Assembly: GCF_003865135.1 (NCBI RefSeq)
Contig: NZ_BHZC01000001.1
Location: 7,874,001-7,938,000, forward strand
DNA length: 64,000 nt
Direction: 5' to 3'
Source of the DNA: Streptomyces chrestomyceticus JCM 4735
Lineage (GTDB): Bacteria; Actinomycetota; Actinomycetes; Streptomycetales; Streptomycetaceae
Positions within the stretch are counted from its first letter, which is position 1. Each line of letters starts with the position of its first letter. Both the position numbers and the translations under genes were made by a program. Of the stretch, positions 34,977-44,178 are shown piece after piece. The notes under the pieces are model-generated. The model was not told the DNA's origin and searched no databases. It was given only the letters and a program-made list of their open reading frames with translations.

Positions 34977-35933
34977 ATGCAGACGGACCTGAGCGCAGCG
35001 CTGGACATCGGCGGCACCAAGATCGCCGGCGCGCTGGTGGACGAGCACGGCAGGCTGCTCGTCCGCACCACCCGGCCCACGCCCGCCGACCGGGACGGCG
35101 CCACCGTCCTGCGCGCGCTGGCCGAGGTGGTGGGCGAGCTGACCACACACCCCGAGTGGGCCAGGGTGGCCGCCGTCGGCATCGGCAGCGCGGGCCCGGT
35201 GGACGCCCGGCGCGGCACGGTCAGCCCGGTCAACATCCCCGGCTGGCGGGACTTCCCGGTCGTCGCCGAAGTACGGGACCTGGTCGGCGCGCGCCCCGTC
35301 GTCCTGGTGGGCGACGGCGTGGCCATGACCGCCGCCGAACACTGGCAGGGCGCCGCCCGCGGTTACGCGAACGCCCTGTGCATGGTGGTGTCCACGGGGG
35401 TCGGCGGCGGCCTGGTCCTGAATGGCCGGCTGCACCCGGGCCCCACCGGAAACGCCGGCCACATCGGCCACATCAGTGTGGACCTCGACGGAGACCCCTG
35501 CCCGTGCGGCGCCCGCGGCTGCGTCGAGCGCATCGCCAGCGGCCCCAACATCGCCCGCCGCGCCCTCGAACGCGGCTGGCGGCCGGGCCCCGACGGCGAC
35601 ACCAGCGCCGCCGCCGTGGCCGCCGCCGCCCGCGCGGGTGACCCGGTGGCCCGTCACTCGTTCGAGCGGGCCGCCCAGGCCCTGGCCGCCGGGGTCGCGG
35701 CCACCGCCGCGCTCGTCGAGATCGAGATCGTGGTCGTCGGCGGCGGCGTCGCGGGCGCCGGGGACCTCCTCTTCGTCCCCCTGCGCCGCGCCCTGCGCGA
35801 CTACGCCACGCTCTCCTTCGTCCGCGGCCTCACGGTCGTACCGGCGCAGATGGGGACGGACGCCGGTGTGGTGGGCGCCGCGTCCGCCGCCGCACAACAG
35901 TCCCGTCTCGATGCCTTCGCCCCGACCGTCTGA
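34977..35933 (+). CDS. ROK-family sugar kinase (glucokinase-like)
   Basis: 318 residues. ALDIGGTKIAGALVD gives the phosphate-binding loop; the ROK zinc motif is CPCGARGCVE with an upstream GHIGHIS. The catalytic Asp lies in VLVGDGVAMTAAEHW, a variant of the usual NDANAAALGE. No N-terminal helix-turn-helix, so an enzyme rather than a regulator. Probably phosphorylates glucose or a related hexose. ATG 34977 with AGGAG 11 bases upstream. Probably controlled by the divergent LacI protein. Confidence 0.88.
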   Translation: MQTDLSAALDIGGTKIAGALVDEHGRLLVRTTRPTPADRDGATVLRALAEVVGELTTHPEWARVAAVGIGSAGPVDARRGTVSPVNIPGWRDFPVVAEVRDLVGARPVVLVGDGVAMTAAEHWQGAARGYANALCMVVSTGVGGGLVLNGRLHPGPTGNAGHIGHISVDLDGDPCPCGARGCVERIASGPNIARRALERGWRPGPDGDTSAAAVAAAARAGDPVARHSFERAAQALAAGVAATAALVEIEIVVVGGGVAGAGDLLFVPLRRALRDYATLSFVRGLTVVPAQMGTDAGVVGAASAAAQQSRLDAFAPTV

Positions 35934-35986
35934 GGGGGCGTGCGGCACCCCACGGCCCTCTAGGCTGGTGCCGACCATGACAGGGG

Positions 35987-38056
35987 ATGAGTGGGGCGAA
36001 CGGGGCGAATGGCGTGGATGGCGTGAACGGGCCGGGGGACGAGGGCCGCGTCGGCGGCGACAGCACACCTGAAGGACGTGGGGGCGCCGGGGAGTTGACC
36101 GGGCGGCTGCTCGGCGGGCGGTACCGGGTCACCGGGCAGATCGGGCGCGGCGGCATGGGCGTCGTCTGCCGGGCGGTGGACGAGGTGCTGGGCCGGGAGG
36201 TCGCCGTGAAGGTGCTGCGCGCCTACACCGACGCGTCCGCGCCGGAACTGGCCGACCTGCGGACCCGGATGCAGCGCGAGGCCCGGGCCGCGGCCCGGGT
36301 CCGGCACCCCGGCGTGGTCACCGTGCACGACGTGATCGACGAGGGCGGGCGTCCCGTCATCGTCATGGAACTGGTCGACGGCCCGTCGCTGGACGACGCG
36401 CTCGACCGGGGCGGCCCCATGGACCCGCGCGAGATCGCCGCCATCGGCGCCAAGGTGATGGACGCGCTGGACGCCGCCCACCAGGTGGGCGTCCTGCACC
36501 GGGACGTCAAGCCCGGCAACGTCCTGCTGGAGCGCCGGCCGCGGAGCGCGGGCCGCCCGGACACCGGGGTGGGCCGCGTGGTGCTCACCGACTTCGGCAT
36601 CGCCAGCATCGAGGCGCCCGACGACGGGGCGAGCACCCACCTCACCCGCAGCGGCGAACTCGTCGGCTCGCTCGACTACCTGCCGCCCGAGCGCGCCCAG
36701 GGGCAGCCGCCGTCGCCCGCCTCGGACATCTGGTCGCTGGGCATGACGCTGTACGCGGCGGTGGAGGGCAGCGGCGCGCCGTTCCGCCGGACGTCGGTCT
36801 GGTCGACCCTGACGGCGATCGTCTCCGAACCGCTGCCCGAGCCGCGCCGGGCCGGGCCGCTGACGCCCGTACTGCACGCGCTGATGGCCAAGGACCCGGC
36901 CGCCCGGCCGAGCGCGGCCGAGGCGCGGGCCCTGCTGACGGCGGTGGCCGACGGGCGTGACACGGTGCGGTTGGGGTTGGGGACGGAGGTGGGTGCGGGA
37001 ACCGGTACGGATACGGATACGGGTGCGGGTACCGAGCCGGGTACAGGTACGGGTACAGAACCGGGTACCGGCCCGGGTACGTCGTGGACGCCGACCGCGG
37101 CGGACGTCCGGGCGGCATCGGCGCCCTCGCCGTCACCGTCGCCGTCGGGCAGTCAGGCCCCCACCGGGCCGGTCAGTGGCCAGTCGCCCACCGGACCGGT
37201 CAGCGGCCGAGCACCCACCGGACCGGCCCCGGCCCCCGCCGCGAACCTGGGAGAGCGGGAGACCAGCGCCGTGGCGGCCACCGGCACCGCCTCGCCTGCC
37301 TCCGGGCGCGGACGCCGTACCTGCATGCTCGCCGCCGCCGTGGCCGCCGTCCTGGTGGCGGGCGGGGGAGTGACGTACGGGCTGATGGCCCGGGACTCCG
37401 GCGGTACGGTCGCGGAGCGGCGGCCCGGTGCGCCTCCGCAGGAGCAGGCCGCGCGGGCGGGCGCGTCGGGCACGCCGGAGGAGACCGGGGCCGTGGAGCC
37501 GGGTGGCAAGGCGACGGGGAAGGGCGGGAGCGGGCGGAGCGCGGCGCCCGCCATCTCGGGCGAGCCGTCGAAGAGCGCCGCGTCCGGGAAGCCGAAGCCC
37601 GGTGGCGGCGGTGACCCCGGCGACGGCAAGGGCGGCGACGGGGGAGCGGCGCCCGGCGGTACGGGCGGCGGGGGCGACGGCGGGGCGGGCGCGGGCGGCG
37701 GGTCCGCGTCCGGCGGCGGTGCTGCCGCCTCGGGCGGCGGCGCCACCGGCGGGACCGGTGGCGCACCGGAGCCCAGCTCGTGCGCGCCGATCGGCGGCGG
37801 CAAGGTCAACTGCCTGGTGTGGCGCACGGCCGCTTCGTACACCGGCTCCTTCCAGCAGGTCGGCACGTTGAACGCGGGCACCAACTACTTCTACTGCCAG
37901 GCGAACCTGGGCCGCCGGGAGTCGTACGGCCGGTGGACCAACACCTGGTGGGCGAAGACGGACGACGACAGCGGCAACAGCGGTGTGTACGTCAGCGCCG
38001 TCTACCTCAAGGGCGGCCGGAACGACGCGCCGGTCCCCGGCCTGCCGACCTGCTGA
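35987..38056 (+). CDS. Membrane Ser/Thr protein kinase with extracellular SH3-like domain
   Basis: 689 residues. Kinase domain (about 43-320): IGRGGMGVV glycine loop, VAVKVLRAY lysine, LHRDVKPGNVLL catalytic loop, LTDFGIAS, PASDIWSLGMTLY. Then a low-complexity linker (TGTDTDTGAGTEPG, Pro/Ser/Thr), a single membrane helix (about 447-468), a long Gly/Ala/Ser stalk and a small C-terminal domain with four Cys (SSCAPIGGGKVNCLVW...GLPTC) that looks like an SH3-type ligand sensor. The domain order matches actinobacterial PknB-like kinases. The start is uncertain: ATG 35987 lacks a well-spaced ribosome site. Confidence 0.9.
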   Translation: MSGANGANGVDGVNGPGDEGRVGGDSTPEGRGGAGELTGRLLGGRYRVTGQIGRGGMGVVCRAVDEVLGREVAVKVLRAYTDASAPELADLRTRMQREARAAARVRHPGVVTVHDVIDEGGRPVIVMELVDGPSLDDALDRGGPMDPREIAAIGAKVMDALDAAHQVGVLHRDVKPGNVLLERRPRSAGRPDTGVGRVVLTDFGIASIEAPDDGASTHLTRSGELVGSLDYLPPERAQGQPPSPASDIWSLGMTLYAAVEGSGAPFRRTSVWSTLTAIVSEPLPEPRRAGPLTPVLHALMAKDPAARPSAAEARALLTAVADGRDTVRLGLGTEVGAGTGTDTDTGAGTEPGTGTGTEPGTGPGTSWTPTAADVRAASAPSPSPSPSGSQAPTGPVSGQSPTGPVSGRAPTGPAPAPAANLGERETSAVAATGTASPASGRGRRTCMLAAAVAAVLVAGGGVTYGLMARDSGGTVAERRPGAPPQEQAARAGASGTPEETGAVEPGGKATGKGGSGRSAAPAISGEPSKSAASGKPKPGGGGDPGDGKGGDGGAAPGGTGGGGDGGAGAGGGSASGGGAAASGGGATGGTGGAPEPSSCAPIGGGKVNCLVWRTAASYTGSFQQVGTLNAGTNYFYCQANLGRRESYGRWTNTWWAKTDDDSGNSGVYVSAVYLKGGRNDAPVPGLPTC

Positions 38057-38092
38057 CCCGGAAGGGGAACGGGGCGGGCCCGGACACCGGGA

Positions 38093-38120
38093 GCCGGGCG
38101 GACCGTGCGGCCCGCCCGGC
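38093..38120. terminator. Hairpin between convergent kinase and alpha-galactosidase genes
   Basis: GCCGGGCGG (38093-38101) pairs with CCGCCCGGC (38112-38120). It lies in the 93-base gap between the two gene ends. Confidence 0.5.
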
Positions 38121-38149
38121 CGGTGTGCGGTGCGTGCCCGACGCCCGTG

Positions 38150-40237
38150 TCAGCAGGTGAACTTCGCGTCGGCCCAGTCACCGTGGTCGTAGAAGAAGCC
38201 GTCACCGGCGTCCTGCACGACCAGCCGTACGGTGCCCGCCCCGGTGACCGCGGCGCTGATCGCCTTCGCCGGGTCGGTGCCGGCCAGCTTGCCGCTCTCG
38301 GCGACCTTCTGCCCGTCGGCCCACACCTCGAAGGTGACCGTCCCCTGGTCGCCGGTCTCGTCGTCCACGCCGACCTGCGCGCTGAACGCCGAGCACTTCC
38401 CGCCGGTGTAGTACGTGATCTGGCTGGGCGCGTGGGTGCCCAGGCCCTTGGCGTACGGCACGCCGCCGATGGTGATCGGCGTCCCGTCACCGGGCCGCTG
38501 CCCGCCCACGCTCATGTCCTTCTCCACCGGCCCGTAGCCGTTGGTGGCGGAGAGCCAGGTCAGGTCGCTGGCGTACGAGGTGCCGGCGGGCGGCGCCTGG
38601 ACGGCGGTGACCGCGAACGGCAGGGTCAGGGTCACCCGTTGCCCGCGCGTCGAGTGGTAGTCGGTGGTCAGCGTCAGCTCGTACGGTCCGGGCTTGGTCC
38701 CCGCGAGGGGCGAGATCTTCCAGGCGGTGGCCAGCTCCTTGCCCGGGGGCAGGACCTGGGCGCTGGTGGACGTGACCGGCTCGACGCGCCAGCCCTGCGG
38801 GCCCTTGAAGTCGACCTTGACGTCCAGCGCGGGGGTGCGGCCCAGGTTGCGGGTGAGGGTGGCGGTCCGGACCTCCTTGCCGACCTCGATCGGCGCGACG
38901 CCGTCCGCCGCGGTGTCGAGGGCCGGCGGGTACTGCGCCCAGTGCCGGTCGGCGGCGACGCGGTACAGCAGCGTGCCGTGCGCCGGTACGGTCCCGGCGA
39001 TCTCACCGGCGGTGTGGGTGTTCTCGTCCTTCCACAGGTCGCGCAGCCGGTAGCCGCTCGCCTGCGGCAGGCCCGCCTCCTGGGCCGTGGTGGTGATGTG
39101 CTGCGGCCGGTCGGTCTCGTTGAACAGGGCCACCGCCCGGTCACCGTTGGCCAGCGGCTTGCTCAGGACCCAGCGGCCGCCCTCGGACTTCAGCACCTGG
39201 GCCTGCTTGCCCAGCGGGTCCTGGTCGAGCGCGACGACCTCGCGGTTGTCGAGGATGTCGAAGGTCGCCTGCGACGCCGTGCGCAGGTCGGCGCCGATCA
39301 GCAGCGGCGCGGCCATCATCGACCACAGCGAGAAGTGGCTGCGGTACTCGGTGTCCGTCATCCCGCCGTTGCCGACCTCCAGCATGTCGGGGTCGTTCCA
39401 GTGGCCGGGACCGGCGTACGGCGCCAGCGGCGCGTTCGCCTTGAAGATCGAGACCATGCTGTCCCACACGTCACTGATGTCACCGGTGGTGCGCCACAGG
39501 TGCCCGACGTCCGCCGCCCACTCCCACGGCTTGTTCTCGCCCCACTCGCAAATGCTGTAGACGATGGGGCGGCCCGTCGCCTTCAGGGCGTCGCGCATGG
39601 TGATGTAGCGCTTCTTCGCGTCCACCCCCTGGTTGTTGCAGTTGTCGTATTTCAGGTAGTCCACTCCCCAGTCGGCGAACTGCTGGGCGTCGGAGTACTC
39701 ATGGCCCAGCGCGCCGGGCATCGCCTGCGCACACGTCGTGGTGCCGGCGCTGGTGTAGATGCCGAACTTCAGGCCCTTGGAGTGGACGTAGTCGGCCACG
39801 GCCTTGATGCCGTTGGGGAAGCGGGTGGTGTCCGGGACCAGTTTTCCGTTCGCGTCCCGGTCCTTCTTGGCCCAGCAGTCGTCCAGGTTCACGTACTCGT
39901 AACCGGCGGCCTTCAGCCCCTTCGCGACGAAGATGTCGGCGATTCCCTTGATCATCGCCTCGTTGAAGTCGGCTCCGCAGTGGGTGGAGTTCCAGTTGTT
40001 GAAGCCCATGGGAGGCGTCCTGGCCAGGCCGTCGGGCAGTCGCGGGGCGGCGGACGCGGCTGTTCCGGCGGAGGCGGCAGCGGTGGATGTGGAGTCGGCC
40101 GGGCGGTCGGCGGCGCCGGCCGGGCGGGCCGTGGCGGGCAGGGCCGTCACGCCGGCCGAGCACAGCAGCGCCGCGGACAGCGCCGCGACGACTCTTCGCC
40201 GGGCGCGGCGGGTGGTGAGGGGGGTGTGCGGGCGCAT
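38150..40237 (-). CDS. Secreted GH27 alpha-galactosidase with NPCBM domain
   Basis: 695 residues. Signal peptide ends after about residue 42. The GH27 catalytic barrel shows LARTPPMGFNNWN, YVNLDDCW, VDYLKYDNC (nucleophile Asp) and GHWNDPDMLEVG (acid/base Asp). Then a beta-sandwich, a NEW3-type domain and a C-terminal NPCBM galactose-binding-like domain (GYGPVEKDMSVGG ... KGLGTHAPSQITYY ... WADAKFTC). Acts outside the cell on alpha-galactosides such as melibiose, raffinose or galactomannan branches. ATG 40237 with GGAGGA eight bases upstream. Divergent from a sugar ABC importer that likely takes up its products. Confidence 0.93.
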   Translation of the reverse strand: MRPHTPLTTRRARRRVVAALSAALLCSAGVTALPATARPAGAADRPADSTSTAAASAGTAASAAPRLPDGLARTPPMGFNNWNSTHCGADFNEAMIKGIADIFVAKGLKAAGYEYVNLDDCWAKKDRDANGKLVPDTTRFPNGIKAVADYVHSKGLKFGIYTSAGTTTCAQAMPGALGHEYSDAQQFADWGVDYLKYDNCNNQGVDAKKRYITMRDALKATGRPIVYSICEWGENKPWEWAADVGHLWRTTGDISDVWDSMVSIFKANAPLAPYAGPGHWNDPDMLEVGNGGMTDTEYRSHFSLWSMMAAPLLIGADLRTASQATFDILDNREVVALDQDPLGKQAQVLKSEGGRWVLSKPLANGDRAVALFNETDRPQHITTTAQEAGLPQASGYRLRDLWKDENTHTAGEIAGTVPAHGTLLYRVAADRHWAQYPPALDTAADGVAPIEVGKEVRTATLTRNLGRTPALDVKVDFKGPQGWRVEPVTSTSAQVLPPGKELATAWKISPLAGTKPGPYELTLTTDYHSTRGQRVTLTLPFAVTAVQAPPAGTSYASDLTWLSATNGYGPVEKDMSVGGQRPGDGTPITIGGVPYAKGLGTHAPSQITYYTGGKCSAFSAQVGVDDETGDQGTVTFEVWADGQKVAESGKLAGTDPAKAISAAVTGAGTVRLVVQDAGDGFFYDHGDWADAKFTC

Positions 40238-40451
40238 GATTCGCGTCCTCCGTTCGCGGAGAGAGCAGTAAGTCATGTACCAGTCAATTGCGAGTGTTTA
40301 CGGTAAGGCTTGTTGGACTGTGTTGGAGGGCGAAAGGGGAAAATGCGGGAAGGGACCGCCGAAAGCCTTGACTGAGGAACCGGTTGGGAGTGAGATCCCA
40401 GCACTCGCGTTCGGTTCTGTTCGGTTCCATCGCCGAGGAGGGGGAGAAGAC
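40238..40451. promoter_or_regulatory. Shared control region of alpha-galactosidase and sugar importer
   Basis: A TTGACT (40368-40373) with a 17-base spacer and TGAGAT (40391-40396) is a candidate promoter for the importer. TTACGGTAA at 40298-40306 is a short palindrome between the two promoters. Two direct copies of GTTCGGTTC lie just upstream of the importer start. Confidence 0.45.
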
Positions 40452-41762
40452 ATGGTCCGGTCAAGGGGGGACGGCGGGGGTACGCGCCGGGCGGTACCCG
40501 GGGTGCCCCGGCGGTCCCTGCTGCGGGGCATGGCGGCCGGTGCGGGGGCGGTCGCGCTGCCGTCGCTGCTCGCCGCCTGCGGCGACGGTCCAGGCGACGG
40601 CGTCACCCTGGGGTCCAACGCCTCCGACACGGTGCCCAAACGCGCGTACGCCGACGCCTTCGCGGCGTACGAGAAGAAGTCGAAGAAGCCGGTGAAGGTC
40701 AACACGGTCAACCACGAGAACTTCCAGGAGAACATCAACCGTTACCTCCAGGGCACGCCCGATGACGTCTTCACGTGGTTCGCCGGATACCGGATGCAGT
40801 ACTTCGCGCGAAAGGGCCTGCTCGCCGACATCAGTGATCTCTGGAGGAAGTTCGAAGGGTTCTCCGACGCGGTGCGGAAACAGTCCACGGGCGAGGACGG
40901 CAAGCAGTACTTCGTGCCGTACTACTACTACCCGTGGGCGGTCTTCCACAGGAAGAGCGTTTTCCGGACGCGGGGTTACGAGATCCCGGAGAACTTCGAT
41001 CAATACCGCGCGCTCGCCCGGCAGATGCAGAAGGACGGCCTCACCCCGTTCGCCTTCGGCGACAAGGAAGGCTGGCCCGCCATGGGCACCTTCGACTACC
41101 TCGACATGCGGGCCAACGGGTACGACTTCCACATCGCCCTGATGCGCGGCGAGAAATCCTGGACCAGCCCGCAGGTACGGCAGGTCTTCGACCTCTGGCG
41201 GAGCCTGCTGCCGTACCACCAGAAAGGTGCCAACGGCCGGACCTGGCAGGAGGCGGCGCAGTCCCTCCAGGGGAAGAAAGCCGGTATGGCGGTCCTCGGA
41301 CTGCAGCACCCCGGCCAGCCGTTCACCTCGGAGAACCGCGCGGACCTGGACCTCTTCCCGTTCCCCGAGATCGACCCGGCCTTCGGGAAAGAGGCGGTCG
41401 AGGCGCCGATGGACGGCTTCCTGATGGCGAAGAAGGCGCGACACCGGGAAGCCGCCCGTGACCTGCTCGCCTTCCTCGCCACACCCCAGGCCGAACTGGC
41501 CTACCTGAAGCGGGACCCGAACAATGTCGCGGCCAACGGCGGGGCCGGCACGCAGTCGTACGACGCCCTGCAGAAGAAAGCCGTCCGGCTGGTGGCCGGC
41601 GCCCGGCAGATCTCGCAGTTCATGGACCGCGACACCCGCCCCGATTTCGCCTCGACCGTACTGATCCAGGCGCTCCAGCAGTTCATCGGCGACCCGGACG
41701 ACATCGACGGCCTGGTCAACAGCATCGAACGGCAGAAGAAACAGATATTCGCCGCGGACTGA
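40452..41762 (+). CDS. Sugar ABC transporter substrate-binding lipoprotein
   Basis: 436 residues. Twin-arginine style signal RRSLLRGMAAGAGAVALPSLLAAC ends in a lipobox (LAAC), giving a membrane-anchored lipoprotein. The mature part is a family-1 solute-binding protein (YADAFAAYEKKSKKPVKVNTVNHENFQENINRYLQGTPDDVFTWFAGYRM). Likely binds an alpha-galactoside or other oligosaccharide. ATG 40452 preceded by a strong GGAGGGGGAG. First gene of a three-gene importer operon; the first permease begins 4 bases after its stop. Confidence 0.92.
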   Translation: MVRSRGDGGGTRRAVPGVPRRSLLRGMAAGAGAVALPSLLAACGDGPGDGVTLGSNASDTVPKRAYADAFAAYEKKSKKPVKVNTVNHENFQENINRYLQGTPDDVFTWFAGYRMQYFARKGLLADISDLWRKFEGFSDAVRKQSTGEDGKQYFVPYYYYPWAVFHRKSVFRTRGYEIPENFDQYRALARQMQKDGLTPFAFGDKEGWPAMGTFDYLDMRANGYDFHIALMRGEKSWTSPQVRQVFDLWRSLLPYHQKGANGRTWQEAAQSLQGKKAGMAVLGLQHPGQPFTSENRADLDLFPFPEIDPAFGKEAVEAPMDGFLMAKKARHREAARDLLAFLATPQAELAYLKRDPNNVAANGGAGTQSYDALQKKAVRLVAGARQISQFMDRDTRPDFASTVLIQALQQFIGDPDDIDGLVNSIERQKKQIFAAD

Positions 41763-41766
41763 CGCC

Positions 41767-42738
41767 GTGACCACCACCGACCGTACGACCCATGACCGTA
41801 CGCACCACGGGGGACCGGGGACCATGCCGAAGACCGCGCCGCGCCGCGCCCGGCGCCGGGGCCCGCGGCGCCACACCCGCCGCGACCGCGCCGTCCTGTG
41901 CGTCCTGCTGGGCCTGCCGATCCTGCTCGACCTCGTCCTGGTGTGGGGCCCGACCATGGCCTCCGTCGGCCTGTCCTTCACCGACTGGGACGGCGTCGGC
42001 GACATCACCTGGGCCGGCCTCGGCAATTACGCCCACCTCTTCACCGATTACCCGCAATTCTGGCCGGCGGTCCGCAACAACCTGCTGTGGCTCGCCGCCC
42101 TCGGCCTGCTGGCCACACCGTTCGGTCTGCTGCTCGCCGCGCTCATCGACCGCGGCGTGCGGTTCAGCCGTTTCTACCAGTCCACCCTCTACATGCCGGT
42201 GGTGCTCTCGCTCGCCGTCGTCGGCTTCATCGCCCAGCTCATCCTCTCCCGGGACCAGGGCGCCCTGAACGCCCTGCTGGGCGGGGGGAAGGACCCGGTC
42301 GACTGGCTCGGCGACCCGGACCTGAACATCTGGATGATCCTGCTGGCCGCCTGCTGGCGGCACACCGGGTACGTCATGATCCTGTACCTCGCCGGGCTGA
42401 AGTCGGTGGACCCGACGCTCAAGGAGGCCGCGGCCATCGACGGGGCCACCGAGCGGCAGACGTTCTTCCGGGTCGTGCTGCCGGCGCTGCGCCCGGTCAA
42501 CGTCATCGTCGGCGTCATCACCGTCGTCGAGGCACTGCGCGCCTTCGACATCGTCTACGCCGTCAACAAGGGCCGGAACGGCCTGGAACTGCTGTCCGTC
42601 CTGGTGACCGACAACATCGTCGGCGAGGCGAGCCGCATCGGCTTCGGGTCGGCCATCGCCGTCGTCCTGCTGCTGGTCTCCCTCGGGTTCATCGTCACCT
42701 ATCTCGTCCAGGAACTGAGGGGGGAGGAGCGCCGATGA
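41767..42738 (+). CDS. Sugar ABC transporter permease (MalF-like)
   Basis: 323 residues, about six membrane helices, with the permease EAA loop EAAAIDGATERQTFFRVVLP contacting the ATPase. N-terminal 35 residues are charged and Arg-rich. GTG 41767 is used; ATG 41824 (MPKTAPRRARR) is a fair alternative. Stop overlaps the start of the second permease (ATGA). Partner of the lipoprotein at 40452. Confidence 0.92.
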   Translation: MTTTDRTTHDRTHHGGPGTMPKTAPRRARRRGPRRHTRRDRAVLCVLLGLPILLDLVLVWGPTMASVGLSFTDWDGVGDITWAGLGNYAHLFTDYPQFWPAVRNNLLWLAALGLLATPFGLLLAALIDRGVRFSRFYQSTLYMPVVLSLAVVGFIAQLILSRDQGALNALLGGGKDPVDWLGDPDLNIWMILLAACWRHTGYVMILYLAGLKSVDPTLKEAAAIDGATERQTFFRVVLPALRPVNVIVGVITVVEALRAFDIVYAVNKGRNGLELLSVLVTDNIVGEASRIGFGSAIAVVLLLVSLGFIVTYLVQELRGEERR

Positions 42739-43697
42739 CCGTGCCCGCCGTACGGGCCGCGCACCCGGTACGCCCCGCCGGGCCGTCCGGTGGCGCACCC
42801 GGCCGCCGCCGGGGTGGCCGGGGCGGCAGAGACGGCAGAGACGGCCGCCGGGGCGGCCGCTGGGGTGTGCACGCCTTTCTGCTCGCCGTCTCGCTCGCCT
42901 TCCTCGCGCCGCTGCTGCTGGCCGTGTACGCGTCGCTGCGCCCGTACGAGGAGACCGCCAGGGACGGGTACTTCTCCCTGCCGAGCCGGCTCTCCTTCGA
43001 CTATTACCGGCAGGCGTTCACCGATTCCGGCATGGGCCGGTATTTCCTGAACACCCTCCTGATCGCGGTGCCGGGCGTCCTGATCACGCTCTTCCTCGCG
43101 TCCTTCACCGCCTTCGCCGTGGCCCGGCTGCGGCTGCGCGGCTCACTGCTCCTGCTGATGTTCTTCACGGCCGGGAACCTGCTGCCGCAACAGGTCATCG
43201 TCACGCCGCTCTACGTGCTCTTCACCAAGGTGCCGCTGCCCTACTGGCTGTCCGACTCGCTCACGCTCTACGACTCCCTGTGGGCCGTGCTCTTGGTGCA
43301 GATCGCCTTCCAACTCGGCTTCTGCGTCTTCGTGCTGGCGAATTTCATGCGGACCCTGCCACGGGAAATCCTGGAGGCCGCGGTGGTCGACGGCGCCGGG
43401 GTGTGGACGCGCTACCGGCACGTGACGCTGCCGCTGTGCCGGCCCGCCCTCGCCGCGCTGGGCACGCTGCAATTCACCTGGATGTACAACGACTTCCTGT
43501 GGGGCCTGGTCTTCCTCTCCGACGGCGACAAACTCCCGGTCACTTCGGCCCTGAACAATCTGCGCGGTCAGTTCTTCACGGACTACAACCTGCTGGCGGC
43601 GGGCTCGGTCATCGTCGCCCTCCCCACGATCGTGGTCTTCCTGCTCCTGCAACGGCACTTCATCGCGGGCCTGACCCTGGGCGCGAACAAGGGGTGA
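42735..43697 (+). CDS. Sugar ABC transporter permease (MalG-like)
   Basis: 320 residues, six membrane helices, EAA loop EAAVVDGAGVWTRYRHVTLPLCRPAL. An Arg/Gly-rich N-terminal tail (about 22-43) precedes the first helix. The operon ends here with no ATPase gene; in Streptomyces such importers commonly share the ATPase MsiK encoded elsewhere (family knowledge). ATG 42735 overlaps the previous stop and is preceded by GGGGAGGAG. Confidence 0.92.
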   Translation: MTVPAVRAAHPVRPAGPSGGAPGRRRGGRGGRDGRDGRRGGRWGVHAFLLAVSLAFLAPLLLAVYASLRPYEETARDGYFSLPSRLSFDYYRQAFTDSGMGRYFLNTLLIAVPGVLITLFLASFTAFAVARLRLRGSLLLLMFFTAGNLLPQQVIVTPLYVLFTKVPLPYWLSDSLTLYDSLWAVLLVQIAFQLGFCVFVLANFMRTLPREILEAAVVDGAGVWTRYRHVTLPLCRPALAALGTLQFTWMYNDFLWGLVFLSDGDKLPVTSALNNLRGQFFTDYNLLAAGSVIVALPTIVVFLLLQRHFIAGLTLGANKG

Positions 43698-43811
43698 CGG
43701 GCCGGGTGACGCTCCCGTACGCCCGCGCGGGGGATTCCGGCGCGCGGACCCTTGCCGGGGCGGGCCGGGGCGGCGACGCTCCGGCTACCGCCCGAGTGAA
43801 AGGGGAGCGTC

Positions 43812-44105
43812 ATGACGAACGCACAGATGTGGGCGTTGATCGTGGGTTTCGCGTCACCCGTGCTCATCTCCGTCATCAATCAGCCGCAGTGGTCGCCCGC
43901 CGCCAGAACTCTGGTGCAGGTGGTGGTCTCGGTGCTGGTGGGACTGGGGAGTGCGCTCTTCGCCGGGGATTTCGCCGGAAAGGACGTGGTGACCAGCATC
44001 CTCGTCGCCGCGGTGGCCGCGATCAGCGCGTACAAGGGGGTCTTCAAACCTTCCGGTATTGCGCCGAAGGTGGAAAAGGCCACGTCCGTGGCAGCGCGCC
44101 GATAG
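43812..44105 (+). CDS. Small two-helix membrane protein
   Basis: 97 residues with two or three membrane segments (about 5-23, 33-50, 60-75) and a C-terminal KPSGIAPKVEKATSV. Similar small proteins occur widely in Streptomyces and some resemble phage holins, but no function is known. ATG 43812 with AGGGGAG upstream. Sits alone between the sugar importer and the kinase/NUDIX gene. Confidence 0.75.
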   Translation: MTNAQMWALIVGFASPVLISVINQPQWSPAARTLVQVVVSVLVGLGSALFAGDFAGKDVVTSILVAAVAAISAYKGVFKPSGIAPKVEKATSVAARR

Positions 44106-44178
44106 CCCCGTCCCCGCAAAAGTTTCCGTGGCAGGGTGTTACGGGCAACTCACAGGGGTCTAGGGACAAGGGGGCAAT

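Noticed and set aside
43812..44105. Holin of a prophage
   Set aside because: Only size and two membrane segments support it; no lysin or other phage gene is present.
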